A stretch of DNA of 64,000 bases from Thermocrispum municipale DSM 44069 (lineage in GTDB: Bacteria > Actinomycetota > Actinomycetes > Mycobacteriales > Pseudonocardiaceae), in NCBI RefSeq assembly GCF_000427825.1, contig NZ_KE386593.1, positions 854,941-918,940 of the forward strand, given 5' to 3'. Shown here in pieces: positions 28,601 to 36,339 of the stretch. A program made the translations under genes and the position numbers. The notes under the pieces are model-generated. The model saw only the letters and a program-made list of their open reading frames with translations. It made no database searches and was not told the DNA's origin. Positions within the stretch are counted from its first letter, which is position 1; the number at the start of each line of letters is the position of its first letter.

Positions 28601-29657
28601 CGTGCACGTGGTCATCGCCAACAACCGGTGGGCGGACATCCGGCCGGCGATCAAGGACATGCTGGGTACCCGCTTCGAGCTGCGGCTCGGTGACCCGAGC
28701 GAGTCGGACATCGACCGGCGCGTCGCGGTCAACGTGCCGCAGGGCCGTCCGGGCCGCGGTCTGACGCACGACAAGCTGCACTTCCTGGCCGGCCTGCCGC
28801 GCATCGACGGCTCGAGCGACCACGAGACGGTCGGTGAGGGCGTCTCGGACGCGATCAAGCGGATCGACGCGGCCTGGAAGGGCAGGCATGCGCCCGCGGT
28901 GCGGATGCTGCCGAGCAAGTTCGACTACTCCGAGCTGCTGGCGCAGGACGAGCAGCGCAACTCCAAGCTCATCCCGATCGGCCTCAACGAGGACGAGCTG
29001 GCGCCGGTGTATCTGGACTTCGACGCCGACCCGCACTTCTACGCGCTGATGGACGGCGAGTCCGGCAAGACGAACCTGCTGCGCCAGATCCTGCGGGGTA
29101 TCCAGGACCGCTACACGCCCAAGGAGGCGCTGGTCATCCTGGTCGACTTCCGCCGGACGTTGCTCGGCTACATGGACGGCGACCAGCTGCTGGCGTACGC
29201 GGTGTCGGCGAACCAGCTGACCGACGTGATCAAGCAGGCCGCCGGGTCGATGACCAAGCGCATGCCGGGTCCGGACGTCACGCAGGAGCAGTTGAAGAAC
29301 CGTTCGTGGTGGAGCGGCCCGGAGCTGTTCCTGGTGGTGGACGACTACGACCTGGTGGTGACCCAGAGCGGCAACCCGCTACAGCCGATCGCGCCGTTCC
29401 TGCCGCAGGCGAAGGACGTCGGTCTGCACTTGATCGTCACGCGGCGCGTCGGTGGTGCCAGCAGGGCGATGTTCGACCCGGTGCTCGGCAAGCTCAAGGA
29501 GCTGTCCATGCCGGGTCTGCTGGGGCACGGCTCGCGCGACGAGGGCCAGCTGATCGGCAACCTGCGGCCGCAGGCCCAGCCGCCCGGCCGAGGCATCCTC
29601 GTCACGCGTAAGGCAGGCAAGCAGTTGATCCAGGTGTCGTGGATCGACCCGGAGTGA
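25623..29657 (+). CDS. eccC: Type VII secretion ATPase EccC (Ca and Cb fused)
   Basis: Motor and substrate-recognition ATPase of ESX. 1344 residues from the GTG at 25623, with AGAGGGGA upstream; the frame stays open far upstream but that is antisense to eccD and mycP. Two membrane helices (about 43-62 and 70-90) are followed by three FtsK/SpoIIIE-type domains. Their Walker A motifs are GATGSGKSE (Lys about 490), GGPQSGKSM (about 859) and DGESGKTN (about 1149), with Walker-B-like 'FIVVDEF', 'LFVDGW' and 'LVVDDYD'. An acidic Pro/Glu linker (about 740-765) separates domains 1 and 2. Confidence 0.97.
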   Translation: MSTVQFKRPPRMPAPRTPGGEVHLEPPPEIPRNIPGNIVQKILPFVMILAMLGMVAFMFTAMRGRGGINPLFLMMPVMMLVSMGGMFLGGGRGGGQKKAEMNEDRKDYLRYLGQMRERAHEAMREQHAALEWVHPHPSTLLTIAASRRMWERRVNDKDFMHLRVGLSSHRLATRLVPPQTGPVDELEPISTLALRRFTRANSLVRNLPTQISVRGFAAISLNGERDHVRAFARAMLAQLVTLHSPEDVLVAVASAGKAKREWEWVKWLPHAQHPTMTDGIGQLRMMASSLQQIEDWLAEELGPRPRFQRKTPYTEGPHIVIIVDEADITREERIIIDEGLSGVTVLDISGQLNKLAARRGLRLEITETQLGARNAGGVEWFGTPDSLSLAEAEALARRISPYRIGTTAAGEEEEDQPLMSNPSMLELLGIPGDPMTFDVQQAWRPRPIRDRYRVPFGVGEHGQPVYLDIKEAAAEGMGPHGLCIGATGSGKSEFLRTVVLSMMCTHSSTVLNFVLVDFKGGATFLGLESAPHVSAVITNLADEVTLVDRMKDALAGEMNRRQEALKRGDGKTYKNFKNAWEYQKAWENGAEMDPMPALFIVVDEFSELLSAKPDFIDLFVAIGRLGRSLQMHMLLASQRLEEGKLRGLDSHLSYRIGLKTFSAAESRAAIGVPDAFELPSVPGGGYLKYDTSTLERFKAAYVSGPYRPAGIKTAPGSKSNVVRADKRPRLFVPDYIEPPAEPEPEPEPEPVEEKKEEDSVDEPTELEVIVSRLVGQGPPAHEVWLPPLNEPNSLDTLLPNLNPTEDRGLSPVGFFGNGKLQVPIGIIDRPYEQRRDPLWADFSGGAGHGAVVGGPQSGKSMMLRTIMMALALTHTPEEVQMYAVDLGGGTLASMEALPHCGGVAVARREPDKARRIVAEMSTLIAEREARFGELGVDSMADFRNMKRQGRISPEQDPFGDAFLFVDGWKALREDFEELEPQITRLAQQGLAFGVHVVIANNRWADIRPAIKDMLGTRFELRLGDPSESDIDRRVAVNVPQGRPGRGLTHDKLHFLAGLPRIDGSSDHETVGEGVSDAIKRIDAAWKGRHAPAVRMLPSKFDYSELLAQDEQRNSKLIPIGLNEDELAPVYLDFDADPHFYALMDGESGKTNLLRQILRGIQDRYTPKEALVILVDFRRTLLGYMDGDQLLAYAVSANQLTDVIKQAAGSMTKRMPGPDVTQEQLKNRSWWSGPELFLVVDDYDLVVTQSGNPLQPIAPFLPQAKDVGLHLIVTRRVGGASRAMFDPVLGKLKELSMPGLLGHGSRDEGQLIGNLRPQAQPPGRGILVTRKAGKQLIQVSWIDPE

Positions 29658-29664
29658 GGCTCGC

Positions 29665-29670
29665 TAGGGT
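29665..29670 (+). promoter_or_regulatory. Candidate -10 box of a leaderless promoter
   Basis: TAGGGT ends six bases before the ATG of the Hsp70-like gene, and no Shine-Dalgarno lies between. Transcription would begin at or next to the start codon. No clear -35. Confidence 0.4.
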
Positions 29671-29676
29671 CGTTGC

Positions 29677-31563
29677 ATGAGCCTGCGGGTGGCCGTTGAC
29701 TTCGGCACGTCGAGCACGTGCGTCGTCGCGTCCCTGTACGGCCGTGAGCCGCAGGTGGTGATGATCGACGGACATCCGCTGTTGCCGTCGTCGGTGTACT
29801 GCGCCGAGGACGGCACGCTGTTCGTCGGTCGGGAAGCCGAGCGGCAGGCGGCGGTCGATCCGTCGCGCTACGAGCCGAACCCGAAGCGGCGGATCGACGA
29901 GGGCGAGCTGCTGCTGGGCACCACCGTGGTCCCGGTGCTCGACGCCATTCGCGCGGTGCTCGAGCGCGCGATCTCGGAAGCGCGCAGGCTCGCGGGTGGA
30001 GCCGAGGTCGACCTGCTGGTGCTGACCCATCCCGCGGACTGGGGTGTGATCCGCACGCGGGTGCTACGGCAGGCCGCGGCCAAATTGGCCAACGAGATCG
30101 CCTTGGTGCCCGAGCCGGTCGCCGCTGCTTTGTTCCACGCGGCCACGTTCACGCCGTCGTCGTCGGACCGCACCGTCGAGTACAGCGACGAGGTCGGTGA
30201 CGTGCTGGCCGTGCTCGACATGGGCGCAGGCACGGTCGACGTGTCGGTCGTCAAGAAGGAAAGCGGCCCGGCCAGTCAGGCCGGGTACCGGGTGCTGGCG
30301 ACCAAAGGCGACCCCAGCTTCGGCGGGGCCGACATCGATCAGGCGCTGCTGGAGTTGATCGGTGAACAGGTGGCGCACGCCGATCCGGAGGCGTGGCGCG
30401 CACTGATGGAGGCGCGGACGCTGGGCGACCGTCGACGTCGCCGGGTCCTGCGGCAGGATGTCCGCGGCGCCAAGGAGACGCTGTCCCGGCATGCCTACAC
30501 CGACGTGCCCATGCCGCCGCCGTTCGCCGATGCGCATGTCACGAGGGAGGACCTCGAGCGGTTGATCGCCGGACCGCTCGGGCGTGCGGTGGCCATGACC
30601 GCGATGGCGATCGAAGAGGCGGGGCTGCGACCCAAGCAGCTCACCGGCGTCTTCCTGGTCGGCGGGACGAGCCGGATCCCGATGGTCGCGCGGTTGGTGC
30701 ACGAACGCCTCGGCATCGTGCCGATCACGCTGGATCAACCGGAGACCGTGGTGGCGCGCGGCGCGATGCGCACGGCACTTCCACGCCCCCGACCGGGCAC
30801 TCCGAAGCCTGCGACGGCTCCTCGCGCCGTCGCTGCCGCTCCGCCGTCCGGTGGCACCCCGGTCGCGCAGCGGACGGCGACCCCGAGTGCGGGCTTCGCG
30901 CAGGCCCCGGCCGCTCCCCAGCAGGCCGTGTCCACTCAACCCACGTCCCCGGCAGGGGGCTTCGTCCACCCCGCGCCGAGCACCTACCCGGCCAAGCCGT
31001 CTTCGGGCGGAGGCCGTAAGAAGGCGCTGATCGGTGCAGCCTTGTTCGCGTTGGTCGCGCTCGTGGTGGCCGGCGTCGTGTTCCTGATGCAGCCGGACGA
31101 GGAAGAACCGAAGCAGGGCTCGGACAAGCAGCTGACCGCGTTCGGCTACACGTTCAGCTACCCGGCCGACTGGACGCAGACCGACACGGTGCAGCAGGAC
31201 AAGCAAGTTGCCATCCGCCCGCGTGGGGAGGAGGACGGCCCGAACTTCGTCTCCGTGCAGCAGTTCGACATCGGCTACGACTTCGAGGACAACCGCGAAC
31301 AGTTCATTTCGCAATTGCGATCGCGGTTGAACGAGTCGGGACGAATAATCACCGGCTTCAATCCGGACGACAAATTCGCCGGACGTTCTGTCATCACTTA
31401 CGCCGAAGGCTATCCGGAACGCGATAAAGCCACCGCGTGGCTGGTCATCGCCAAGGACGACAAGCAGCTGAGCATCGGTTGCCAATGGGCGGGCGACGCC
31501 AGGCAGAAGGTGGAGGACGCCTGCAAGAAGGTCGTGCGGACGGTGAAGTTCACGGGCGAGTGA
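29677..31563 (+). CDS. Membrane-anchored Hsp70-like, type VII secretion-associated protein
   Basis: 628 residues in three parts. Residues 1-365 are an Hsp70/actin-type ATPase with phosphate-1 'VDFGTSSTCVV', phosphate-2 'LDMGAGTVDVSVV' and adenosine motif 'VGGTSRIPMV', but no substrate-binding domain follows. Residues 366-445 are a Pro/Ala/Ser linker, 448-468 a membrane helix, and 480-628 an external domain ('FGYTFSYPADW'...) resembling the C-terminal domain of the Rv3446c family of ESX-4 loci. Topology suggests an ATP-driven sensor or chaperone spanning the membrane. Between eccC and the WXG100 pair, as in M. tuberculosis ESX-4. Confidence 0.85.
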   Translation: MSLRVAVDFGTSSTCVVASLYGREPQVVMIDGHPLLPSSVYCAEDGTLFVGREAERQAAVDPSRYEPNPKRRIDEGELLLGTTVVPVLDAIRAVLERAISEARRLAGGAEVDLLVLTHPADWGVIRTRVLRQAAAKLANEIALVPEPVAAALFHAATFTPSSSDRTVEYSDEVGDVLAVLDMGAGTVDVSVVKKESGPASQAGYRVLATKGDPSFGGADIDQALLELIGEQVAHADPEAWRALMEARTLGDRRRRRVLRQDVRGAKETLSRHAYTDVPMPPPFADAHVTREDLERLIAGPLGRAVAMTAMAIEEAGLRPKQLTGVFLVGGTSRIPMVARLVHERLGIVPITLDQPETVVARGAMRTALPRPRPGTPKPATAPRAVAAAPPSGGTPVAQRTATPSAGFAQAPAAPQQAVSTQPTSPAGGFVHPAPSTYPAKPSSGGGRKKALIGAALFALVALVVAGVVFLMQPDEEEPKQGSDKQLTAFGYTFSYPADWTQTDTVQQDKQVAIRPRGEEDGPNFVSVQQFDIGYDFEDNREQFISQLRSRLNESGRIITGFNPDDKFAGRSVITYAEGYPERDKATAWLVIAKDDKQLSIGCQWAGDARQKVEDACKKVVRTVKFTGE

Positions 31564-31863
31564 CCCGCTCGCGGCCCTTCCGGGTGAGGGCTCAACGAAG
31601 TGTTCGCGCTCGCGAACGCGGTCCGCAGATGATCGTCAGCCGTGGCAAAACCGCAGTTCAGAGGCTATTTGCTCGGTGTGATGGCAAGGCCGTGAAGGGC
31701 TCGGTTCCCGGCCGGTTCCCCCATCCCCGTTCACTACTGCAACTACTTGCGCATAACCGCTGACGGGGCGGAACCAGACATGGCAGGGTCTGCGTCGTAG
31801 GTGGCGTACAGAGGCAATGGAAAGTACGCCGAACAAGCTCACAGAAAAGGGGGCCTGCCTCTC
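31564..31863. other. Gap before the WXG100 pair
   Basis: 300 bp with no supported gene. TTCACT (31730-31735) and CATAAC (31752-31757), 16 bases apart, form a weak promoter candidate for the esx genes. AAAAGGGGG precedes the first esx start. Confidence 0.4.
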
Positions 31864-32178
31864 ATGGGCGGTTACAAGGGTGAAGTCGCAGATATCACCA
31901 AAGCTCACAAGAACCTGTCCGACGTCAAGGCTGACCTGGACAACGCGGTGAACAACCTCGAGTCCGCTATGGCCGAGGCGCTGACGACCTGGCGTGGTGC
32001 TGCCGCTGACTCGTTCCGTCAGCTGATGGAGCGCGTGGACGAGAAGGGTCGTTCGCTGAACCAGTCGCTGCAGAACCTGGCTGACCTGTTGGAGCAGGCG
32101 GGCTCGACCTACCAGCGGATGGAAGAGGAGGGCGCCGGCAGCTTCAGCGGTGGTTCCTTCTCCGCGCTCGACGGCTGA
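31864..32178 (+). CDS. WXG100 family ESX secretion substrate (first)
   Basis: Small helical-hairpin protein exported by ESX as a dimer. 104 residues from the ATG at 31864; an in-frame GTG at 31801 would add 21 residues without family support. The turn motif is 'TWRGAAADSF' (WxG), and 'STYQRMEEE' gives a YxxxE export signal near the C-terminus. Located where esxU/esxT sit in ESX-4, so probably half of a heterodimer with the next gene. Confidence 0.92.
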   Translation: MGGYKGEVADITKAHKNLSDVKADLDNAVNNLESAMAEALTTWRGAAADSFRQLMERVDEKGRSLNQSLQNLADLLEQAGSTYQRMEEEGAGSFSGGSFSALDG

Positions 32179-32229
32179 TCCATTCACTCACACAGGCACA
32201 CCACAGATTTCAGTTAGGGGAGCAACGAC

Positions 32230-32517
32230 ATGACCATTCAGGTTGACTACGCGACTCTGGAGCGGGCTGCGGACGAGGTGAACAAGGCCCAGCAGCTGAT
32301 GAACACGAAGCTGGAGGAGGTCGAGGCCGAGGTCAAGCGGCTGGCCGCCAGCTGGGAAGGTGAGGCGCAGACCGCCTACCAGACCGCGCAGAAGAAGCAG
32401 AACGAGGCGCAGGCCGAGCTGGCCCAGGTGCTCGCGCAGATCGAGACCGCGATCCTGGACGCCAAGCAGCGCTACGCGCAGGGTGAGCAGGGCATCACCC
32501 AGTCGTTCGGCGGCTGA
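32230..32517 (+). CDS. WXG100 family ESX secretion substrate (second)
   Basis: 95 residues, two helices with the turn 'SWEGEAQTAY' (WxG) and 'RYAQGEQG' containing YxxxE. GGGGAGC lies ten bases before the ATG. Partner of the gene 51 bases upstream and followed by a classic terminator, so the pair forms the end of the ESX unit. Confidence 0.93.
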   Translation: MTIQVDYATLERAADEVNKAQQLMNTKLEEVEAEVKRLAASWEGEAQTAYQTAQKKQNEAQAELAQVLAQIETAILDAKQRYAQGEQGITQSFGG

Positions 32518-32538
32518 CCTCGATCAGCACACGCTACG

Positions 32539-32579
32539 GGTGTGGCCCGGGCCTTCACGGTCCGGGCCACACCTTTTTT
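32539..32579 (+). terminator. Classic intrinsic terminator after the WXG100 pair
   Basis: GGTGTGGCCCGG (32539-32550) and CCGGGCCACACC (32562-32573) pair perfectly over 12 bases with an 11-base loop, followed directly by six T. A T-run of this length is unusual in such GC-rich DNA. Confidence 0.92.
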
Positions 32580-32704
32580 CCTGGCCAGGGATGCCGTTTT
32601 TCATGGCTCGCCCCGGACTTCAGAGGTCGGCCGGGGACTGCGTAGCTTGCGCGCCAGGCTTTCAGTGGTGGGGCCTCGCCCACATGCGGGCGGTCGCGTA
32701 GTGA

Positions 32705-32915
32705 TCGCGTGCGGCGGAGTGCACGCTGGGCCCCTGAGTGGTCGGTCGCGTGCGGCGGAGTGCACGCTGGGCCCCTGAGTGGTCGGTCGCGTGCGGCGGA
32801 GTGCACGCTGGGCCCCTGGGTGGTCCGTCGTGTGCGGCGGATGCGCGTGTCGGGTCCTGGGTGGTCATCGCTCGCGGCGGTAGCCTGCGCGTCGGATTCT
32901 GGGTGGCCACCACTC
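32705..32915. repeat. 41-bp tandem repeat array
   Basis: Units start at 32705, 32746, 32787, 32828 and 32868. The first three are nearly identical, the fourth and fifth degenerate, and a sixth trace begins near 32909. Each intact unit contains GCGTGC-GGCGGAGT-GCACGC, a 6-bp hairpin. No unique spacers, so not CRISPR. Confidence 0.88.
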
Positions 32916-33169
32916 GCGACAGGTTTCGTGGCGATCCCGGGAACGCGGCTCGAGCCGCCGCTCGGCGATCGGCGTCGGACCAGCGCCGCCCAGGCCACAT
33001 CGGCTTTTCGTGGTCGCGCCGCCCGAAGGAGACCCCCGCTGCGAGCGGGAACCGACCGGCCGGGTATCTTGGGACGTCGTTGTGCGATGCAGCGCGCCCA
33101 TCAGGAGTGCGCGCGGCCCGTACATCCAACCCACAAGCCTGCAAGACCAGTTGACGACGAGGTAGCACG

Positions 33170-33625
33170 GTGTCCACGTACACGCCCAAACCCGGCGACA
33201 TCACGCGCGCCTGGCATGTGATCGACGCCGAGGGGATCGTCCTCGGCCGCTTGGCGACCGAGGTCGCGACCCTGCTGCGCGGCAAGCACAAGCCAACGTA
33301 CGCCCCGCACGTGGACAGTGGTGATTACGTCATCATCGTCAACGCGGAGAAGGTCGTCCTGACCGGCAACAAGCGCGACCAGAAGCTGGCCTACCGGCAC
33401 AGCGGTTACCCGGGTGGTCTGCGCAAGCGGACCTTCGGCGAGCTGCTGGACACCAAGCCGGAGCGCCTGGTGGAGAAGGTCGTCAAGGGCATGCTGCCGA
33501 AGAACAAGCTCGGTCGGGCGCAGGCCAAGAAGCTGAAGGTGTACGCGGGGCCGGAGCACCCGCACGCGGCACAGCAGCCCCAGCCGTTCCAGATCAGCAA
33601 GGTCGCGCAGGTGAGCGCACAGTGA
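33170..33625 (+). CDS. rplM: 50S ribosomal protein L13
   Basis: Early-assembly 23S-binding protein. 151 residues. '[19 protein letters not shown]' and '[20 protein letters not shown]' (20 residues) identify it. GTG start with GAGG seven bases upstream. Overlaps rpsI by four bases, the usual rplM-rpsI pair. Confidence 0.98.
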   Translation: MSTYTPKPGDITRAWHVIDAEGIVLGRLATEVATLLRGKHKPTYAPHVDSGDYVIIVNAEKVVLTGNKRDQKLAYRHSGYPGGLRKRTFGELLDTKPERLVEKVVKGMLPKNKLGRAQAKKLKVYAGPEHPHAAQQPQPFQISKVAQVSAQ

Positions 33626-34116
33626 GCGAGGAAACCTTGACCACCACCGAGTCCCCGGCTGGCGGCGAGAACGTCGCGGCCGTCATCACGAGCGAGACGC
33701 CCGCCGCGCCGCGTCCTTCGCGTGCCGCCGGTGGCAGCGCGCAGACCGTTGGGCGCCGTAAGGAAGCCGTGGTGCGGGTGCGTCTGGTTCCCGGCAGCGG
33801 CCAGTTCAAGCTCAACGGCCGCTCGCTCGAGGAGTACTTCCCGAACAAGGTGCACCAGCAGCTGATCCGCGAGCCGTTGGAGACCGTCGAGAAGACCGAC
33901 AGCTTCGACATCTTCGGCAACCTCCGCGGCGGTGGCATCAGCGGCCAGGCGGGCGCGCTGCGCCTGGCGATCGCCCGCGCTCTGGTGGAGATCGACCCCG
34001 ATGACCGTCCGGCGCTGAAGAAGGCCGGCTTCCTGACCCGTGACGCGCGGGCCAAGGAGCGGAAGAAGTACGGCCTCAAGAAGGCCCGCAAGGCGCCGCA
34101 GTACAGCAAGCGCTGA
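33622..34116 (+). CDS. rpsI: 30S ribosomal protein S9
   Basis: Head protein whose C-terminal Lys/Arg tail reaches the P-site tRNA anticodon. 164 residues: about 35 residues of Thr/Ala/Glu-rich extension precede the S9 core '[17 protein letters not shown]', and the tail ends 'KAPQYSKR'. A terminator follows 17 bases later. Confidence 0.97.
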   Translation: MSEETLTTTESPAGGENVAAVITSETPAAPRPSRAAGGSAQTVGRRKEAVVRVRLVPGSGQFKLNGRSLEEYFPNKVHQQLIREPLETVEKTDSFDIFGNLRGGGISGQAGALRLAIARALVEIDPDDRPALKKAGFLTRDARAKERKKYGLKKARKAPQYSKR

Positions 34117-34133
34117 CGCCCCGAGCGTCCACG

Positions 34134-34164
34134 ACGCCCATCCGGCCACGCGCCGGGTGGGCGT
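34134..34164 (+). terminator. Terminator after rpsI
   Basis: ACGCCCATCCGG (34134-34145) pairs with CCGGGTGGGCGT (34153-34164), 12 bp with one G-U pair and a 7-base loop, followed by TTGTGTTGT. Confidence 0.82.
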
Positions 34165-34299
34165 TTGTGTTGTGCGGACTTGTTTGCGGGGCGGTGTTGT
34201 CGGCGGGCCTGAGCGGTGGGGTTGTGCGAGCTCGCGGCCGGACGGAAGGCGCAGTCTTGGCGAAGCCTCGGACCATCGGCGGCGCCCGGCGTGGTCCGG

Positions 34300-34415
34300 C
34301 GACCTCAACTTCGGGTGGCCGGGCAGCGTGTGGTGAGGCGACCTCAACTCCCGGAGCCGAGCAGTGTGTGCTCAGGCGACCTCGACTCCCGGGTGGCCGA
34401 GGAGCGTGTTCCCGC
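34300..34415. repeat. 38-39 bp degenerate tandem repeat, three copies
   Basis: Units begin with CGACCTC at 34300, 34339 and 34377 and share 'CGACCTC(A/G)ACT' then '...CCGGG/AGCCGAG' and 'GTGTG'. Sequence differs from the array at 32705, so these are independent arrays of similar size. Confidence 0.75.
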
Positions 34416-34501
34416 CCACCCTTAACCCCAACCCCCGGACGCCCCGGCTCGCCCGGTGCCGTTACCGTGGTCGGGTTCTTGGCATGAGGAGGTCCCGCTA
34501 G

Positions 34502-35836
34502 ATGGCACGGCTGTTCGGAACCGACGGGGTGCGCGGGCTGGCGAACGCGGATCTGACCCCCGCACTGACGGTGTCCCTGGCTGCCAGCGCTGCTCGGGTG
34601 CTGGCGGCGCACGATCGCTCGCATCGCCCGATTGCCGTGGTCGGCCGCGACACCCGGGCCAGCGGCGAGATGCTGGAAGCGGCCGTGGTGGCGGGTCTGA
34701 CCTCCGCCGGGGCGGACGTCCGCCGCCTGGGCGTGCTGCCCACACCAGCGGTGGCGCACCTGGTTGCCGACACCGGTGCGGATCTCGGTGTGATGATTTC
34801 CGCGTCGCACAACCCGATGCCGGACAACGGGATCAAGTTGTTCGCCGCGGGCGGGCACAAGCTGCCGGATGCGATCGAGGACGAGATCGAAGCCGGCATG
34901 AGCGAGGACGTCGAGGGCCCGACGGGTGCGGCCATCGGCCGGGTCCTGGACCTCGAGGACGCCCTGGACCGCTACGTCGAGCACCTGCTCCGCGCGGTTC
35001 CCACCAAGCTCGACGGCCTGAAGGTGGTCGTGGACTGCGCGAACGGTGCTGCGTCCCAAGCTGCGCCGGAGGCGTACCGGCGGGCGGGCGCCGAGGTCAT
35101 CGCGATCAACGCCGAGCCGGACGGCATCAACATCAACGAAGACTGCGGGTCGACCCACCTCGAAGGCCTGCAGGCGGCGGTGGTCGAGCACGGTGCCGAT
35201 CTGGGGATCGCGCACGACGGTGACGCGGACCGGTGTCTGGCCGTGGACGCAAAGGGCGAGGTCGTCGACGGCGACCAGATCATGGCCGTGCTGGCGCTCG
35301 CGATGGCCGAGTCCGGTGAGCTGACCGACCAGACCCTGGTTGCCACGGTGATGAGCAACCTCGGTCTGCACCTGGCCATGCGCAAGCACGGCGTGAAGTT
35401 GAAGACCACGGCGGTTGGTGACCGCTATGTGCTCGAGGAGCTGCGTTCGGGTGGCTACGCGCTGGGCGGTGAGCAGTCCGGCCACGTCGTGCTGCCCGAT
35501 CACGCCACCACCGGCGACGGCTTGCTCACCGCGCTGCGGCTGATGAGCCGGATGGCGAGCACGGGACGGTCGCTGGCCGATCTTGCCGGGGTCATGCAGC
35601 GGCTGCCACAGGTGCTGATCAACGTTCCGGTGGCGGACAAGGCCGCGGTCGCCGCTTCCCCCGCGGTGGCCGCCGTGGTCGCCGACGTCGAGGGGGAACT
35701 GGGCGAGAACGGGCGCGTGCTGCTCCGCCCGTCGGGCACCGAGCAGCTCATCCGCGTGATGGTCGAAGCCACCGAGCTGTCCGTCGCGCAAGCCGCCGCC
35801 GACCGGCTCGCCGGAGTCGTCGCCTCGAGCTCGTAA
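34502..35836 (+). CDS. glmM: Phosphoglucosamine mutase
   Basis: Converts glucosamine-6-phosphate to glucosamine-1-phosphate for UDP-GlcNAc and peptidoglycan synthesis. 444 residues. Catalytic Ser102 in '[14 protein letters not shown]'; metal loop 'DGDADRC'; sugar-binding 'GGEQSGH'; phosphate-binding '[11 protein letters not shown]'. GAGGAGG about nine bases upstream of the ATG. glmS lies about 6 kb downstream, so the two pathway steps bracket the substrate operon. Confidence 0.98.
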   Translation: MARLFGTDGVRGLANADLTPALTVSLAASAARVLAAHDRSHRPIAVVGRDTRASGEMLEAAVVAGLTSAGADVRRLGVLPTPAVAHLVADTGADLGVMISASHNPMPDNGIKLFAAGGHKLPDAIEDEIEAGMSEDVEGPTGAAIGRVLDLEDALDRYVEHLLRAVPTKLDGLKVVVDCANGAASQAAPEAYRRAGAEVIAINAEPDGININEDCGSTHLEGLQAAVVEHGADLGIAHDGDADRCLAVDAKGEVVDGDQIMAVLALAMAESGELTDQTLVATVMSNLGLHLAMRKHGVKLKTTAVGDRYVLEELRSGGYALGGEQSGHVVLPDHATTGDGLLTALRLMSRMASTGRSLADLAGVMQRLPQVLINVPVADKAAVAASPAVAAVVADVEGELGENGRVLLRPSGTEQLIRVMVEATELSVAQAAADRLAGVVASSS

Positions 35837-35994
35837 CCGCAGGCCAGACCCCTCCACCGATGTGCGCGTGCAAAACACGCAATGTGCTGCGCGCACTACG
35901 CGCGGTGGGTAGATTCAATGTGCATCTGTAACGGCACCGGCAGCGGTTCGCGCACGTCATAGGTGTGCACGAGTTGCCGACAAGGGGGAACACG

Positions 35995-36339
35995 ATGGCG
36001 CCGAAGGGCGGCAAAGGCTTCAGACAAGAGTGGGACGAGATCGACAAGATCAACCAGGATCTGGTCGATCTGATGGAAGCCCTCGACACCAGTGCCCAGC
36101 GGTACATGAGCGACTGTGACACGAAGGCCGAACACTTCGGCGCGTCCAGGATCGATGCCGGCCGAAACGCGGGGAGGGCGGCCGAGGCGGCGCTGGAGCA
36201 GCTGAAAACGGCCCTGGATGACGCCGTTGCCTACCTCAAGGCGTGGACTTCGAAGACGAACTCCGCCGTGGAGACCCATCAGAAGTCCGACAGCGAGTCG
36301 GCCGACGAGTACATCAAGACTGCGAAGGGTGTTGAGTGA
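35995..36339 (+). CDS. Small helical protein heading a probable type VII substrate operon
   Basis: 114 residues from the ATG at 35995, with AAGGGGGAA upstream; a GTG at 35965 would add ten residues. Predicted all-helical, acidic, no signal peptide or membrane segment: 'EWDEIDKINQDLVDLMEAL' then a second amphipathic region ending 'YLKAWTSKTNSAVE'. It lacks a clear WxG. Size, helicity and placement before a WXG protein suggest an EspC- or WXG100-like partner, which is inference. Its stop overlaps the next gene. TAGATT at 35910-35915 is a possible -10 box. Confidence 0.7.
   Translation: MAPKGGKGFRQEWDEIDKINQDLVDLMEALDTSAQRYMSDCDTKAEHFGASRIDAGRNAGRAAEAALEQLKTALDDAVAYLKAWTSKTNSAVETHQKSDSESADEYIKTAKGVE

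Larger units (their letters stand above)
32518..33169. other. Non-coding region between the ESX locus and rplM
   Basis: 652 bp. Contains the terminator at 32539, a 41-bp tandem repeat array at 32705-32915 and the rplM leader with GAGG at 33159-33162. Reading frames across it are created by the repeat and show no family resemblance. Confidence 0.75.
34117..34501. other. rpsI-glmM intergenic region
   Basis: 385 bp. Holds the rpsI terminator, a 38-39 bp degenerate repeat (34300-34415) and the glmM leader ending in GAGGAGG (34486-34492). Confidence 0.7.

Noticed and set aside
25617-29036. 1139-codon open frame on the minus strand opposite eccC
   Set aside because: Composition is His/Arg/Leu/Val-rich as expected from the complement of a GC-rich gene; no domain seen.
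31801-31863. GTG start 21 codons upstream for the first WXG100 gene
   Set aside because: WXG100 proteins are about 100 residues, and the ATG at 31864 gives that length with a purine-rich ribosome site.
32705-32915. CRISPR array
   Set aside because: Units abut without unique spacers, degrade along the array, and no cas genes are present.
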